Assembly (NCBI GenBank): GCA_050184295.1
Contig: JBFXAM010000007.1
Location: 1 to 64,000, forward strand
Length of the DNA: 64,000 nt
DNA from: JBFXAM01 sp050184295
Lineage (GTDB): Bacteria > Planctomycetota > Phycisphaerae > UBA1845 > Fen-1342
Reading direction: 5' to 3'
Below are positions 42,761 to 52,083 of the stretch, piece by piece. The notes under the pieces are model-generated. The model did no database searches and was not told the DNA's origin. It saw only the letters and a list, made by a program, of their open reading frames with translations. Made by a program: the position numbers and the translations under genes. How positions within the stretch are numbered: the first letter of the stretch is position 1; every line of letters starts with the position of its first letter.

Positions 42761-44356
42761 CTACCGGTCGCGCACGCGGTCGAAAGTCTCGTTCAGCTTC
42801 CGCAGGCGCGCCGCGATCGCGGGCGTCAGCGCGCCGGGCGCCAGTCGCCAGCTCCAGTTGCCGCGAACGGTCGCGGGACGGTTCATGCGTGCCGTGCTGT
42901 CGAGCCCGAGCAGATCCTGCGCCGGGATGATCGCGGTGTTTGCCGGCGACGCAAGGGCCAGGCGGATCAAGTCCCAGTGAATCTCGCTTCCGTCCGATTC
43001 CGCGTACCGCAGCACGCGCTCGTGCTCGAGCTGGTCGTTCCAGCTTTCAACCCGGCGCCCCGCGCCGCGCCGCCGGGCGTTGCGCGTTTTCAGCGATTCG
43101 AACCAGCCGACGAGCGTGTCGTTGTCATGCGTGCCGGTGTAAACCGCGCAGTGGTGCGGGTAGCTGTGCGGCTGGTGATAGCGCGACCCGGCGCCGAACG
43201 CGAACTGCAACACGCGCATGCCCGGAAACCCCAGCGCGTCGCGCAGCGCGGCCGCCGCGCGCGTCAGCAGGCCCAGATCCTCGGCGATGATCTCGATCGC
43301 GCCCAGCCGGCTCCGCACGGCGGCGATCAGTTCCGCCCCGGGCGTCGGCAGCCACTTGCCGTGCGTCGCAACGCGGGCCCGGCCGGGCGCGGCCCAGCAG
43401 CGGACAAAGCCGAGGAAGTGGTCGATTCGGGCGCCGTCGAACTGCTCCGTGAGCTTCGCGAACCGTGCGACCCACCACGCGAAGTCGTCGCGCCGGTGCG
43501 CCGCCCAGCGATAGAGCGGATGCGACCAGAGCTGGCCGGTCGCGCTGAAATCGTCCGGCGGCACGCCCGATTGCAGCGTCGTGCGCCCGTCGCGATCCAG
43601 CGTGAACAGGTCTTGATGCGCCCAGACGTCGGCGCTGTCGTGGCCGACGAAGATCGGAATGTCGCCCAGCAGCGCCACGTCGCGCGAACGGCAATGCCGC
43701 TGCAACGCCTTCCACTGCCGGTCGAACACGTACTGCACAAATTGCTCGAACGCAATCGTGTCCTGAAGCGCCGCGCGCGCGGTGCGCAGCGCGGCCCGCA
43801 CGCGGCGGCGGATCGGCGGCGGCCACGTGAACCACGCGCGTCCGCGATTCGCTCGTCGCAGCGCCGCGAACAGCGCGTAATCGTCGAGCCAGCCGCGCTC
43901 GCGCTCGACAAACGCGTCGAAGTCCGTCCGGCGGACCACCCGCGATGCGCCGAACCGGCTGAAGGCCAGCCGGAGCAGGCGGTCCCTGGCGGCGGCGACT
44001 TCGTGGTAACGCACGCGCCCGGCGCCGTCGCGCCGCGCGACTACCCGTTCATCGGAGGTGAGCAAGCCGTCCGCCCGCAGCGCGTCAACGCTGATCAGCA
44101 GCGGGCTCCCCGCAAACGCCGAGAACGCGCTATAAGGCGAGCCGCTCCGCGCCGGCGGACCGATCGGCAGCATCTGCCACCAGCGGACGCCCGCCGCATG
44201 CAAAAAGTCCGCGAACTCGTGCGCCGCGGCGCCCAGGTCGCCGCACCCATCCGGCCCCGGCAGCGACGTCGGATGCAGCAGGATTCCCGCGCTGCGCTCG
44301 GCGAGCGTGGGGCGAAACTCGCGTGGGCTGCGGCGGTGCGTCGTCGTCGGCGGCAT
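42761..44356 (-). CDS. malQ: 4-alpha-glucanotransferase (amylomaltase, GH77)
   Basis: Cytoplasmic disproportionation of alpha-1,4-glucans in glycogen/maltodextrin metabolism. The 531-residue length is normal. GH77 signatures: RSAGILLHPTSLPGPDGCGD, the WWQMLPIGPPARSGSPYSA substrate site, GDIPIFVGHDSADVWAHQDL, RIDHFLGFVRCW containing the catalytic Asp, IIAEDLGLLT with the acid/base Glu, and VYTGTHDNDTLVGW. ATG 44356 begins MPPTTTHRRS. The gene converges with the M28 peptidase gene and is divergent from the MOSC gene. No other glycogen genes are in the window. Confidence 0.96.
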   Translation of the reverse strand: MPPTTTHRRSPREFRPTLAERSAGILLHPTSLPGPDGCGDLGAAAHEFADFLHAAGVRWWQMLPIGPPARSGSPYSAFSAFAGSPLLISVDALRADGLLTSDERVVARRDGAGRVRYHEVAAARDRLLRLAFSRFGASRVVRRTDFDAFVERERGWLDDYALFAALRRANRGRAWFTWPPPIRRRVRAALRTARAALQDTIAFEQFVQYVFDRQWKALQRHCRSRDVALLGDIPIFVGHDSADVWAHQDLFTLDRDGRTTLQSGVPPDDFSATGQLWSHPLYRWAAHRRDDFAWWVARFAKLTEQFDGARIDHFLGFVRCWAAPGRARVATHGKWLPTPGAELIAAVRSRLGAIEIIAEDLGLLTRAAAALRDALGFPGMRVLQFAFGAGSRYHQPHSYPHHCAVYTGTHDNDTLVGWFESLKTRNARRRGAGRRVESWNDQLEHERVLRYAESDGSEIHWDLIRLALASPANTAIIPAQDLLGLDSTARMNRPATVRGNWSWRLAPGALTPAIAARLRKLNETFDRVRDR

Positions 44357-44522
44357 GACCAATCCCGAAATGCGGGCGCGCCGGCGCTCGAACGATCGAA
44401 CCGCGCCGCGGAAGTCGGAGTATAACCCTCGTCAGCGGACCCGCGGATGGCGCCGCGCAAGCCGGCCCATGCCGCCGCGTCGCAGGGACGTCCCGTTTTC
44501 GCGCGTCGCAAAAGGAGCGCTC

Positions 44523-45002
44523 GTGTCAGAACTCATCATCGGGCCCGTCATCGCCATTGCGGTTCGCACCGCTCGCCGCGGCCCCATGCGCGAAGTCCCG
44601 GCTGCCGAGGCCCAGCTCGACGGCGGACTCGCGGGAGACTTGTCGGTGTCCGCGGATCGCGGCGTGACGCTGCTCTCGGCGCGCGACTGGGCGCAGGTGC
44701 GGCGCGAGCTGGGCGCGGATCTCCCGTGGCACACGCGCCGCGCGAACGTGCTGATCGACGCCGACGGGCTCGGCCCGCTGATCGGGCAGATCGTGCGCGT
44801 CGGCGACGTCGAGCTGGTGATCAAGGGCGAAACGCAGCCCTGCGGATTGATGGACGAACTGCACAACGGCCTGCGGGCCGTGCTCACGCCCGATTGTCGC
44901 GCCGGCGTCCACGGACGCGTGCGGCGCGCGGGGCGCATCCGCGTCGGCGACAGCGTTGCGGTCGTGGCGGCCGGTTCCGGCGCCGCGTCGGCGAGCGCGT
45001 GA
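44523..45002 (+). CDS. MOSC-domain protein
   Basis: 159-residue single-domain MOSC protein (sulfur carrier fold related to the C-terminus of molybdenum cofactor sulfurase). GTG 44523 has AAGGAG five bases upstream. Family features include LDGGLAGDLSVSADRGVTLL, LPWHTRRANVLIDADGLGP and QPCGLMDELHNGLRAVL, in which the Cys of QPC is the conserved sulfur-binding residue. GRVRRAGRIRVGDSVAV closes the barrel. The MoaD-MoaE fusion at 5.3 kb indicates that the organism makes molybdenum cofactor, which fits, but the two genes are far apart. Confidence 0.88.
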   Translation: MSELIIGPVIAIAVRTARRGPMREVPAAEAQLDGGLAGDLSVSADRGVTLLSARDWAQVRRELGADLPWHTRRANVLIDADGLGPLIGQIVRVGDVELVIKGETQPCGLMDELHNGLRAVLTPDCRAGVHGRVRRAGRIRVGDSVAVVAAGSGAASASA

Positions 45003-45268
45003 TGCTTGGCTCGCAGGCGTTGGGGCGGCGCCACGGACGCCGGCCCCGGCGCACCCTGACGCGCCGAGCACCGGGCCCGGCTCGCCGGCCCGTGAGGCGC
45101 GCCGGACGACGCGCGTCCCATCGCACTCCCCGGCCCGGCCCGTCGATCCCCGCGAAATCCGCCTGCGCCAGTCCGTTTTGCCGGTCAAGCCTGCCGATCG
45201 ATCGCGCCGATAACGCCTGAGGACAAGCGGCGTCCTCGTCTCCGTGGATCGAGCAGGAGGCTCGTTCG

Positions 45269-46612
45269 ATGCGGCGAGGCGGTCGCCCGCGACGCGGCGG
45301 ATGCGCGAACCCGATGGGGCGCGTGTGCATGCGGCGCGCGGCGACCCGCACGGTCCAACACGCGGAGACAGGCAGCGCCATGGAAAAGTCGAACCACTCC
45401 TCGCGACGTGAGAAGCCCGCGACCGAGACGACTGCGAACACGACGTCGACCTGGACCGGCGACGACACCGGTTCGGACGCGCGGCCCCGGACGGCCGGAC
45501 GCAGCGGGTCGAACGCGGGTGCCGCACGCTCCGGCACGCCGACCGAGAGCGGCACGGTCCGGGCCGCGAGCGCGGCGCTCGACGACGGCCTGGCGACGCT
45601 GCCGCCGAAGATGGTCGAGACGTTCGTGGACGAGCGTGACGACGTGCTGGCGGTGATCAACGAGTTGGAGAACGAGCTCGACCGCTACCAGGAAATCCGC
45701 AACACACTCGAGCGTGAGCTGGCGGACAGCAACGAGAAGCTCCAGACCGCGACCCAGCGGGCGCAGGAGCTCGAGTGGAGCGCCGTGACGCTTCAGACGC
45801 GCGTCGACGCGCTGGAGCAGGTGAAGTGCGAGATCGGCACGCTTGAAGAGCAGCTCAACGAGGCGAATGCCCGCGCGGTGCGCGCCGGCGAGGACATCGC
45901 CCGCGCGGACAAGGAAATCCAGCGGCTCGAAGGCGAGCTGAAGGCCGCCAACAAGTCGCTGGAAGAGCTGTGGGCGGTTCGCCGCGAGCGCGACGGGCTG
46001 AAGACCGACAACCGCGCGATGCGCACCAAGCTCGACGAGTTCGAGCGCGCGCAGCGCGAATGGCTCGAGGAGCGCGCCCAGAGCCAGTCGCGCATCCAGG
46101 AGGCGCAGCTGGCGTACGAGGAGGTGCGCACGGTCCGCCACCAGCTCGACCAGGAGCTGCGCACCGCGACCGAGCGCGCCAACGAGATCCAGCGTGCGAA
46201 CAAGGCCTACGAGGAGAAGCTCGACTCGGCCCGCAGCGAAAAGAAGAACCTCCAGGCCCAGATCGCGCACCTCGAACGCGAGAACTCGCGGCTCATCGAG
46301 CAGCGCCAGTTCTACGAGGGCGAGCTCACCGCGCTGCGCAACACGAACCGCCAGAGCGAAACCGCCCTTGCGAGCATCAAGAAGGCCTTTGCCGAGGTCC
46401 GCGTCGCGCTCTCCGAGACCCGCACGCGCGCCCGTCGGCGCTCCGCCGACACGTGGCCGCGCATCGGCTCAACGCTGCGCGAAATCGACGGCGGCGTGAC
46501 CGACGCCGCGTCGATCGACGCCGACGCGCTCCCGCGGGCGGGGCTGTCCTACGGCGATCTGCCCGCCAACGCGCCGCGCGCGACGCAGCACGAAATCCTG
46601 CCGGAGGTGTGA
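45269..46612 (+). CDS. Long coiled-coil protein, unknown function
   Basis: 447-residue cytoplasmic protein. A strong AGGAGG lies eight bases before ATG 45269, favouring this start over ATG 45380. The first 130 residues are basic, Ser/Thr-rich and probably disordered. From about residue 140 to 400 the protein is almost continuous coiled coil, with Glu, Gln, Arg and Leu heptads (ELENELDRYQEIRNTLEREL, TDNRAMRTKLDEFERAQREW). The tail is short and unstructured. No signal peptide or membrane helix is seen. Such proteins often act as scaffolds in planctomycete cells, but no function can be assigned. It stands alone, converging with the oxidoreductase gene. Confidence 0.82.
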   Translation: MRRGGRPRRGGCANPMGRVCMRRAATRTVQHAETGSAMEKSNHSSRREKPATETTANTTSTWTGDDTGSDARPRTAGRSGSNAGAARSGTPTESGTVRAASAALDDGLATLPPKMVETFVDERDDVLAVINELENELDRYQEIRNTLERELADSNEKLQTATQRAQELEWSAVTLQTRVDALEQVKCEIGTLEEQLNEANARAVRAGEDIARADKEIQRLEGELKAANKSLEELWAVRRERDGLKTDNRAMRTKLDEFERAQREWLEERAQSQSRIQEAQLAYEEVRTVRHQLDQELRTATERANEIQRANKAYEEKLDSARSEKKNLQAQIAHLERENSRLIEQRQFYEGELTALRNTNRQSETALASIKKAFAEVRVALSETRTRARRRSADTWPRIGSTLREIDGGVTDAASIDADALPRAGLSYGDLPANAPRATQHEILPEV

Positions 46613-46701
46613 CGGTAACCTCGGGCGCGGGGTCGGGATGCGCGCGCCGTGTGGTTGGCGGTGTGATCTCGCCGGTCGTTCCGGCCGGCCGCGCCCGCGA
46701 A

Positions 46702-47715
46702 TCAGTCGCCGACGCGCACCACGACTTTCCCGAGGTGCGCACCACGCTCCAGGTGGCGTAGCGCGTCCGGCAGCTCCGCGAATTCGAACGTGCGGTCGAT
46801 CACGGGCCGCAGGTTCGTGCGCTCGATGAATTCAACCAGCCTTTCGAACGCCGCCCGCGAGTCGACCATGATCCCGGCGATGTGCAGGCGCTTCATCAGG
46901 ATCATTCCGGTCGCGACCTCGCCGCGCAGCCCGGTCAGCGCGCCGAGCAGTCCAATCGTGCCGCCGGCCCGCGCCGCGCGGAGCGACGCGTCAAGCGTGC
47001 CGGCCCCGCCGTTCTCCACGATCACGTCCGCGCCCGCGCCGTCCGTGAGTGCGATCACCCGCGCGTCCCAGTTCGGTGTCGTGCGATAGTTCACGCCGTG
47101 ATCCGCGCCGAGCGCCTTCGCGCGGGCGAGCTTCTCGTCGCTGCTGCTGGTGATGATGACTCGCGCGCCGAGCGGCTTGGCGATCTGGAGCGCGAAGATC
47201 GAGACGCCGCCCGTCCCGAGCGTCACGATCGTCTGTCCGGGCCTTACACCGGCGACGTTTACGAGCACGCTCCACGCCGTCAACGCGGCGATCGGCAGCG
47301 TCGCCGCCATCGCGAAGTCGTATCCCCCGGGGATCGGCAGCACAGCCTCGGCGGGCAGCACCACGCGCTCGGCGGCGAGCCCCGGGCCGGGGATGCCGAG
47401 CGTCGAGCGGGTGTACTCGGCGCGAAACGGGCCGTCGATCCAGTCCGCGACGAAGTGCGTCATCACGCGGTCGCCGACGCGCACCCGCGTCACGCCGGGC
47501 CCGACCGCCGACACGATCCCCGCGCCGTCGCTGATTGGCACTGCGGGCAGACGCAGCTTCGGGTTGTAGACGCCGCGGATGATCAGCAAGTCGCGGTAGT
47601 TGAGGCTCAGCGCACGGACGTCGACAGCGATTTCCCCAGGCCCGGGTTGAGCAGGCTCGTCGTTATCGGCCGCGAGGTGTTCCAAGCCGAACTGTCTCAG
47701 CCGAAAGATGCGCAA
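46702..47715 (-). CDS. Zinc-independent NAD(P)H-dependent alcohol dehydrogenase / quinone oxidoreductase (MDR family)
   Basis: 337-residue cytoplasmic oxidoreductase. The GroES-like N-terminal domain has ALSLNYRDLLIIRGVYN and PISDGAGIVSAVGPGVTRVRVGDRV. The Rossmann domain has GQTIVTLGTGGVSIFALQIAKP and AKALGADHGVNY. The cysteine and histidine zinc ligands of classical alcohol dehydrogenases are missing at the expected places, placing it with zinc-free members such as quinone or enoyl reductases. Ending VIDRTFEFAELPDALRHLE is typical. TTG 47715 has GGGAG six bases upstream. It is divergent from the thioredoxin-like gene across a 373-base gap. Substrate unknown. Confidence 0.92.
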   Translation of the reverse strand: MRIFRLRQFGLEHLAADNDEPAQPGPGEIAVDVRALSLNYRDLLIIRGVYNPKLRLPAVPISDGAGIVSAVGPGVTRVRVGDRVMTHFVADWIDGPFRAEYTRSTLGIPGPGLAAERVVLPAEAVLPIPGGYDFAMAATLPIAALTAWSVLVNVAGVRPGQTIVTLGTGGVSIFALQIAKPLGARVIITSSSDEKLARAKALGADHGVNYRTTPNWDARVIALTDGAGADVIVENGGAGTLDASLRAARAGGTIGLLGALTGLRGEVATGMILMKRLHIAGIMVDSRAAFERLVEFIERTNLRPVIDRTFEFAELPDALRHLERGAHLGKVVVRVGD

Positions 47716-47904
47716 CGCTCACTCCCGGTTTGAATAGCACCCTTCTCCGCCGCGTCGAGCTAATGTCCCGGGCCGTTCCGGGCGAGTCAACCGCAGGATG
47801 GTGCGGCGGGGCTTTTTCGTATCGCTCACGCGGCCTGCCGAGCGACCCCGCCCGTGCCCGACCCGGCGCTGAATCGAACCAGCGCCGCGGCGGACGCGAT
47901 CGGA

Positions 47905-47927
47905 ACCCGCCGCGACAGGCGGCGGGT
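47905..47927. repeat. Nine-base-pair hairpin in divergent region
   Basis: ACCCGCCGC (47905-47913), loop GACAG, GCGGCGGGT (47919-47927). No T-tract. It lies in the 47716-48088 gap between the oxidoreductase and thioredoxin-like genes, which otherwise holds the promoter below and no gene. Confidence 0.5.
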
Positions 47928-47998
47928 CCGGCCGCGTGCGGGGCTCCGGTCGGCCGACGCCTCGGTTGCGCGGGTTCCCGCGCGAGGTCGTCCGTGAA

Positions 47999-48028
47999 TT
48001 GACGGGGCGGGCCGAGAATTGCTAGACT
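47999..48028 (+). promoter_or_regulatory. Probable sigma-70 promoter of the thioredoxin-like gene
   Basis: TTGACG (47999-48004), 18 bases, TAGACT (48023-48028). A transcript would start near 48035, about 54 bases before TTG 48089. Confidence 0.7.
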
Positions 48029-48088
48029 CGATCATTCTGAAATCGCGGGTCGGCTGCGGGCGGCCGTTCCAACCACAAGGAGACGGAC

Positions 48089-48616
48089 TTGAGAAAGATG
48101 AGCACGTGGGGAGCGGTTGCGCTTCTCCTGGTGACCGCGGCTGCGTTCGCACAAAAGGCCGGCGAACCCGCGCCGAAGTGGACCATCACCGACGCGCGCG
48201 GCCTGAAGAAAGAGACCAAGCTCGAAGACTTCAAAGGCAAGTGGGTGGTCATCGACTTCTTCGGGCACTGGTGCAAGCCGTGCGTCGGAGTCGGACTGCC
48301 CCACCTGATGGAGTTTTACGAGGAACACGCCGACCAGCGCGACCAATTCGTGATCATTGCGTGGCACGAGCCGGCGATCGCGGACTTCGCGGCCCTCGAC
48401 AAGAAGCTGGAGCCCATCGAGAAGAAGCTCTGGAATGGCAAGAAGCTGCCGTTCCCGATTGTGCTCGACAGCAGCGGCGACACGCTCAAGGCGTACAACG
48501 TGCGCGCGTTCCCGACGATCGTGCTGATCGATCCGGACGGGAAGATCGCCAACGTGGAGGTGGGGGCCCGCGGCGACACCGAGAAGCTGCTGGCGTCCAA
48601 GCTTAAGAAGCGGTAG
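48089..48616 (+). CDS. TlpA/ResA-like exported thioredoxin-fold protein
   Basis: 175-residue extracytoplasmic thiol-disulfide protein. Signal peptide at about 4-22 (MSTWGAVALLLVTAAAFAQ). Thioredoxin fold: APKWTITDARGLKKETKLED, active site WVVIDFFGHWCKPCVGVGLP with the Cys-Lys-Pro-Cys pair, and the cis-Pro segment VRAFPTIVLIDPDGKI. An AlgZ/ResA-type insertion of about 25 residues lies between beta strands. TTG 48089 has AAGGAG six bases upstream and is preferred over ATG 48098. The gene has its own promoter and is followed by a strong terminator, so it is monocistronic. The likely role is periplasmic disulfide reduction, for example in cytochrome maturation. Confidence 0.9.
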   Translation: MRKMSTWGAVALLLVTAAAFAQKAGEPAPKWTITDARGLKKETKLEDFKGKWVVIDFFGHWCKPCVGVGLPHLMEFYEEHADQRDQFVIIAWHEPAIADFAALDKKLEPIEKKLWNGKKLPFPIVLDSSGDTLKAYNVRAFPTIVLIDPDGKIANVEVGARGDTEKLLASKLKKR

Positions 48617-48678
48617 CCAGCGCCGTCGCCGGCGCGGAGTGCCGCCGGGCGATCGAAGGGTGCCGCAACGAATCCGAC

Positions 48679-48716
48679 CCGGCCGGTGCGAGCGCGCGCC
48701 GGCCGGCGGTTTTTTT
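48679..48716 (+). terminator. Rho-independent terminator after the thioredoxin-like gene
   Basis: Twelve-base-pair stem (CCGGCCGGTGCG with CGCGCCGGCCGG, one G-T pair), loop AGCG, then CGG and seven T (48710-48716). It lies 63 bases beyond the stop codon. Confidence 0.85.
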
Positions 48717-48872
48717 GGGCGCGGCGCGCCCACGACGTACTGCGTCTGTCACCCTCTGTCGAAACGTGTCTTGCTGCGGCCTGTCGGGCCGAGAACCGAT
48801 GGTATGATTCATGGGTCCGGGTCTCTCGCGCGCTCGTCGCGCGGATGCCCGGACTTTCCAAGGGGCTTGCCC

Positions 48873-50702
48873 ATGGCCAACATCGAACTGCAGATTCGGC
48901 GTGCGCGGCGGCGGCTGAACATCAATCTGCTGCTCCATCGCGCGTGCGTCGGCGCCCTGATCGCGGCGGGCGCTTGGGGGCTCGTGACGCTTGCGGAGCG
49001 ACTGTTCGCGCTGGGAGTGCCCTATTGGCCGAGCATCTGGCTCGCCGCCGGCGTCGCGGCGCTGATCGCGCTGCTTGGGACGTGGGCCGCGAAAACGCAC
49101 GAGCTGGAGGCGGCGGTCGTGCTCGATCGCGCCGCGGGAACGAAGGAGCGCCTCAGCACGGCGCTGGCAATCGGGAATTCGACCGATCCCTTCGCGCGGG
49201 CTGCGGTCGACGACGCGACGAAGTCCGCGGGCCGGGTTCACGTGCCCGCGTGCGTGCCGCTCCGCGCGCCGTGGATGTGGCCGTGGTCGATCGCGTCGGT
49301 CGTGGCGGTGGCGCTGTTCGGCGCGTTCATGCCGACGCTGCATCTCTTCGCGGGCCAGCCCGACGGCCCGGACGCCGCCCAACAGTTGAAACAGGCGGAG
49401 CGCGAGCGCAAGGAGATCAACGCGGCGCTCATGGAACAGTCCGCCAAACTGAAAGAGCTCGCCAAGGACAATCCCGCGCTCGCATCGTTGGCGGACAAGA
49501 TTCAGCCGCTCAGCCTGCCTGACCAGCCGACGGTTACGCCGGACGACGTCCGCCGCGAGGCGCTCAAGCAGCTCGACAATCTCAAGGACGAACTCGCGCG
49601 CGAGCGCGAATCGGCGCGCTTCGAGAGCGCCGATGCGATCAAGCAGGCCCTCGCCAAGCTCGAGAGCCGCTCCGAGCGCGATCCGGCTTCGCAACTGGCG
49701 ACGAGCCTGTCGCAAGGCGACCTCACGGGGGCCAAGAAAGCGATCGAGGAACTGAAGAAAGAGCTGGCCGACGCCGCCAAGAGCGCCGACGCCGAGACGC
49801 GCGAGAAAATGGACGCGATGGCAAAGCAGTTGGAGCGCGTCGCGAAGCAGCTGGCGGAAGCCGTCGACCGCAAGCCGCTGCAAAAGGAGCTCCAGAACAA
49901 GGCCGGCCTCACGGAGAAGCAGGCCCGGAAGCTGCTGGAAGAGGTCGCCAAGATGGACCCCAAGCAGCTCGAAAAGGAGCTCCAGAAGCGCCTCGGCGAA
50001 GCGGGCGTCAAGCCCGAGCAGATCGAGCAACTGGCCCGGGAGATGGCCAAAAAGCTCGCCGAGAACCAGGAGTGCAAGAAGCAGTGCGAAGGCCTCGGCC
50101 AGGCGCTTGCCAAGGCCGCCGACGCGATGAAGCAGGCACAGTCCGGCGGCGGCCAGCAGCCGTCCGAGCAGAACAGCGCCAGCGACGCGCTCTCCGACGC
50201 GAGCGACCAGCTTTCCGAGATGGAGATGGCCGAGCAGATGATGAGCGACCTGGAGGCCCAACTGAAAGAGCTCAAGCAGCTTCGCGAAGGCGTCTGCCAG
50301 GGTCAGGGGCCCAAACCCGACGGCGAACAGGACGAGATCGGCGGACAAGGGCCGCAGTACGGGCTGGGCTATGGCTCCAGCATCGGCAAGGAAAAAGCAG
50401 CCCACGAAATGACGCCGACGCGCGTCAAGGCGCCCCTCCACAAAGGCGAGATCATCGGGCAGATGCTCTTCGACGGCCCGCAGGTGCGCGGCGAAGCGCG
50501 GGCCGCGGTGCGCGACGCGGTGAACTCCGCGGTGCGCGACGCGACTGACGCGATCGCGCGCGAGGACGTGCCGCGACAGTACTCCCGCGCGGTGCGCGAG
50601 TACTTCAACAGCCTCGCGGGCCTGATCGAAAAGCCGGCCGGCGCGGGTGAATCGAAGCCGCGCGACGGCGCTTCGCAGGCCGGCGACGGCGAGAAACGCT
50701 GA
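48873..50702 (+). CDS. Large membrane-anchored coiled-coil protein (DUF4175-like)
   Basis: 609-residue protein with AAGGGG seven bases before ATG 48873. Two membrane helices lie near the N-terminus (about 22-43 and 52-69), and a third hydrophobic segment follows at about 133-150 (WMWPWSIASVVAVALFGAF). The following 330 residues are extremely Lys/Glu/Ala-rich and helical, with repeating segments such as KLLEEVAKMDPKQLEKELQK. The C-terminus has a Gly/Gln-rich linker and a conserved-looking QYSRAVREYFNSLAGL. The layout resembles planctomycete proteins with DUF4175-type helices often encoded beside MoxR ATPases. No MoxR is here. Function unknown. Confidence 0.82.
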   Translation: MANIELQIRRARRRLNINLLLHRACVGALIAAGAWGLVTLAERLFALGVPYWPSIWLAAGVAALIALLGTWAAKTHELEAAVVLDRAAGTKERLSTALAIGNSTDPFARAAVDDATKSAGRVHVPACVPLRAPWMWPWSIASVVAVALFGAFMPTLHLFAGQPDGPDAAQQLKQAERERKEINAALMEQSAKLKELAKDNPALASLADKIQPLSLPDQPTVTPDDVRREALKQLDNLKDELARERESARFESADAIKQALAKLESRSERDPASQLATSLSQGDLTGAKKAIEELKKELADAAKSADAETREKMDAMAKQLERVAKQLAEAVDRKPLQKELQNKAGLTEKQARKLLEEVAKMDPKQLEKELQKRLGEAGVKPEQIEQLAREMAKKLAENQECKKQCEGLGQALAKAADAMKQAQSGGGQQPSEQNSASDALSDASDQLSEMEMAEQMMSDLEAQLKELKQLREGVCQGQGPKPDGEQDEIGGQGPQYGLGYGSSIGKEKAAHEMTPTRVKAPLHKGEIIGQMLFDGPQVRGEARAAVRDAVNSAVRDATDAIAREDVPRQYSRAVREYFNSLAGLIEKPAGAGESKPRDGASQAGDGEKR

Positions 50703-50974
50703 AGTTCACAATCTCGTACGCGTTCCAAGCGCCGCCGCGCGGGTCAGCGTTTGCCCGCGCCCGCCGGCGCCTGGTGCTCGGATCACGGGCAGCGAAATGC
50801 AATCGGTCGCGCCGGCCAGCGCCTCAACGCCGCCGGATCGCGACCGATGTTGCTCACCGACCTGATGAAGCTCGACGGCCCCGCGCAGGGTACGAGGCGC
50901 GGCGCCGCGAGCTTCGGATGGTTGTTTTCACGCGACCGGTCCGTCCATCGCGTGCGCACGCGACGGAGGCGAGC

Positions 50975-51967
50975 TCACTCTTCCACGACGCGTTCATGCA
51001 GCGCGTCGCGAATCTTGCCCAGCGCGCGATTCTGAATCTGCCGCACGCGCTCCTTGGTCACACGGAGGATCGAGCCCACCTCTTCGAGCGTGCGGAGCTT
51101 CGGCGCCTCGTTCTCCACCGGCGGCAGGTCGAGCGAGAAGCGCGCGTCGATGACGCGCCGCTCCACGTCGCTCAGCTCGGCGGCGTTGCTGTCCAGAATC
51201 GTCTTGAGCTCGTCGACGTACTCGCTCTCGATGACCACGCGCTTGCGGTCGAGATAGTCGCTCTTCTCGAGCGACGGGTCATACTCGGTCGGACAAAGCC
51301 CGCGATAGCGCGACTGGCGCTCCGCCACCCGCGAGAAGCTCTTGAGAATCGCCCGGCAGCCGTAGGTGCTGAATTTGAACCCGCGGCCGAAGTCGAACTT
51401 GTCGACGCTCCGCAGCAGCGCGAAGTCGCCTTCGCTGACCAGTTCGCCGAAATCGACGCCGCTGATGCGGGCGCGCTTGGCCATTGCGAGGACCAGTGGC
51501 AGGTTGGCCTGCACGATGAGTCCGCGCAGCTCGAGCGCGAGCTTGTGCCAGTGCAACAGGTCGCGGGCCGCACGCGCCGTGAGGCGCTTGCCCTTGAACG
51601 CGCGGACCAGCCGAACGACGCGATAGCGGCAATAGTTGAACTTCTGGAACAAATGCTGTTCGCCGATCGCGGTCAGCGTCATGTGCCGCTCGGACGTACC
51701 CCAGAGGTCGACGCCGCTGTCGTCGTTCGAGAGGGCCGCACGGCGCGTCGGGCGGGCATAGACGTCGAACGGCTCGAAGAGGACCGACTCGATCTCGGCG
51801 CGCCGGAACGACGGGTCGAAGATGCACTCCAGCGGCTCCGACAGACACTGCTCCAGCAGACGCTGATCGCTGATGGAAAGCGTGCGCATCACCGAGGCGA
51901 GCGGCAGCTTGGCCTGCGGCTGAATCCGCTTGAACTTCGTTTCGAATTGGATGTCCATGATTGGCAT
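50975..51967 (-). CDS. Sigma-70 family RNA polymerase sigma factor (non-ECF)
   Basis: 330-residue sigma factor. Region 1.2 is short or divergent and there is no acidic region 1.1. Region 2 is clear: VQANLPLVLAMAKR, GVDFGELVSEGDFALLRSVD and KFDFGRGFKFSTYGCRAIL. In region 2.4 the usual aromatic STYATWWIRQ-type sequence is replaced by STYGCRAILKSFSR, so -10 recognition may differ from the housekeeping factor. Region 4 is LRTLEEVGSILRVTKERVRQ followed by IQNRALGKIRDAL. ATG 51967 has GGGG upstream. It is not the primary RpoD by length. Such group-2/3-like factors are frequent in planctomycetes; targets unknown. Confidence 0.88.
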   Translation of the reverse strand: MPIMDIQFETKFKRIQPQAKLPLASVMRTLSISDQRLLEQCLSEPLECIFDPSFRRAEIESVLFEPFDVYARPTRRAALSNDDSGVDLWGTSERHMTLTAIGEQHLFQKFNYCRYRVVRLVRAFKGKRLTARAARDLLHWHKLALELRGLIVQANLPLVLAMAKRARISGVDFGELVSEGDFALLRSVDKFDFGRGFKFSTYGCRAILKSFSRVAERQSRYRGLCPTEYDPSLEKSDYLDRKRVVIESEYVDELKTILDSNAAELSDVERRVIDARFSLDLPPVENEAPKLRTLEEVGSILRVTKERVRQIQNRALGKIRDALHERVVEE

Positions 51968-52083
51968 CTTGCATCCCCGCCGCGTCCAGCGCGGTTCTTT
52001 TGGGGCAACTGCTGTGCGGCGCTCTCGTCCCAGCGCGAGCGCGGCGCAGAGCTACCCAACATGGTTAGATGCGCAAAAGCGCG

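Noticed and set aside
45185..46270. Leu-rich frame antisense to the coiled-coil gene, looking like a membrane protein
   Set aside because: The apparent hydrophobicity is the complement of Glu/Gln/Lys codons; the plus-strand gene has AGGAGG and a clear heptad pattern.
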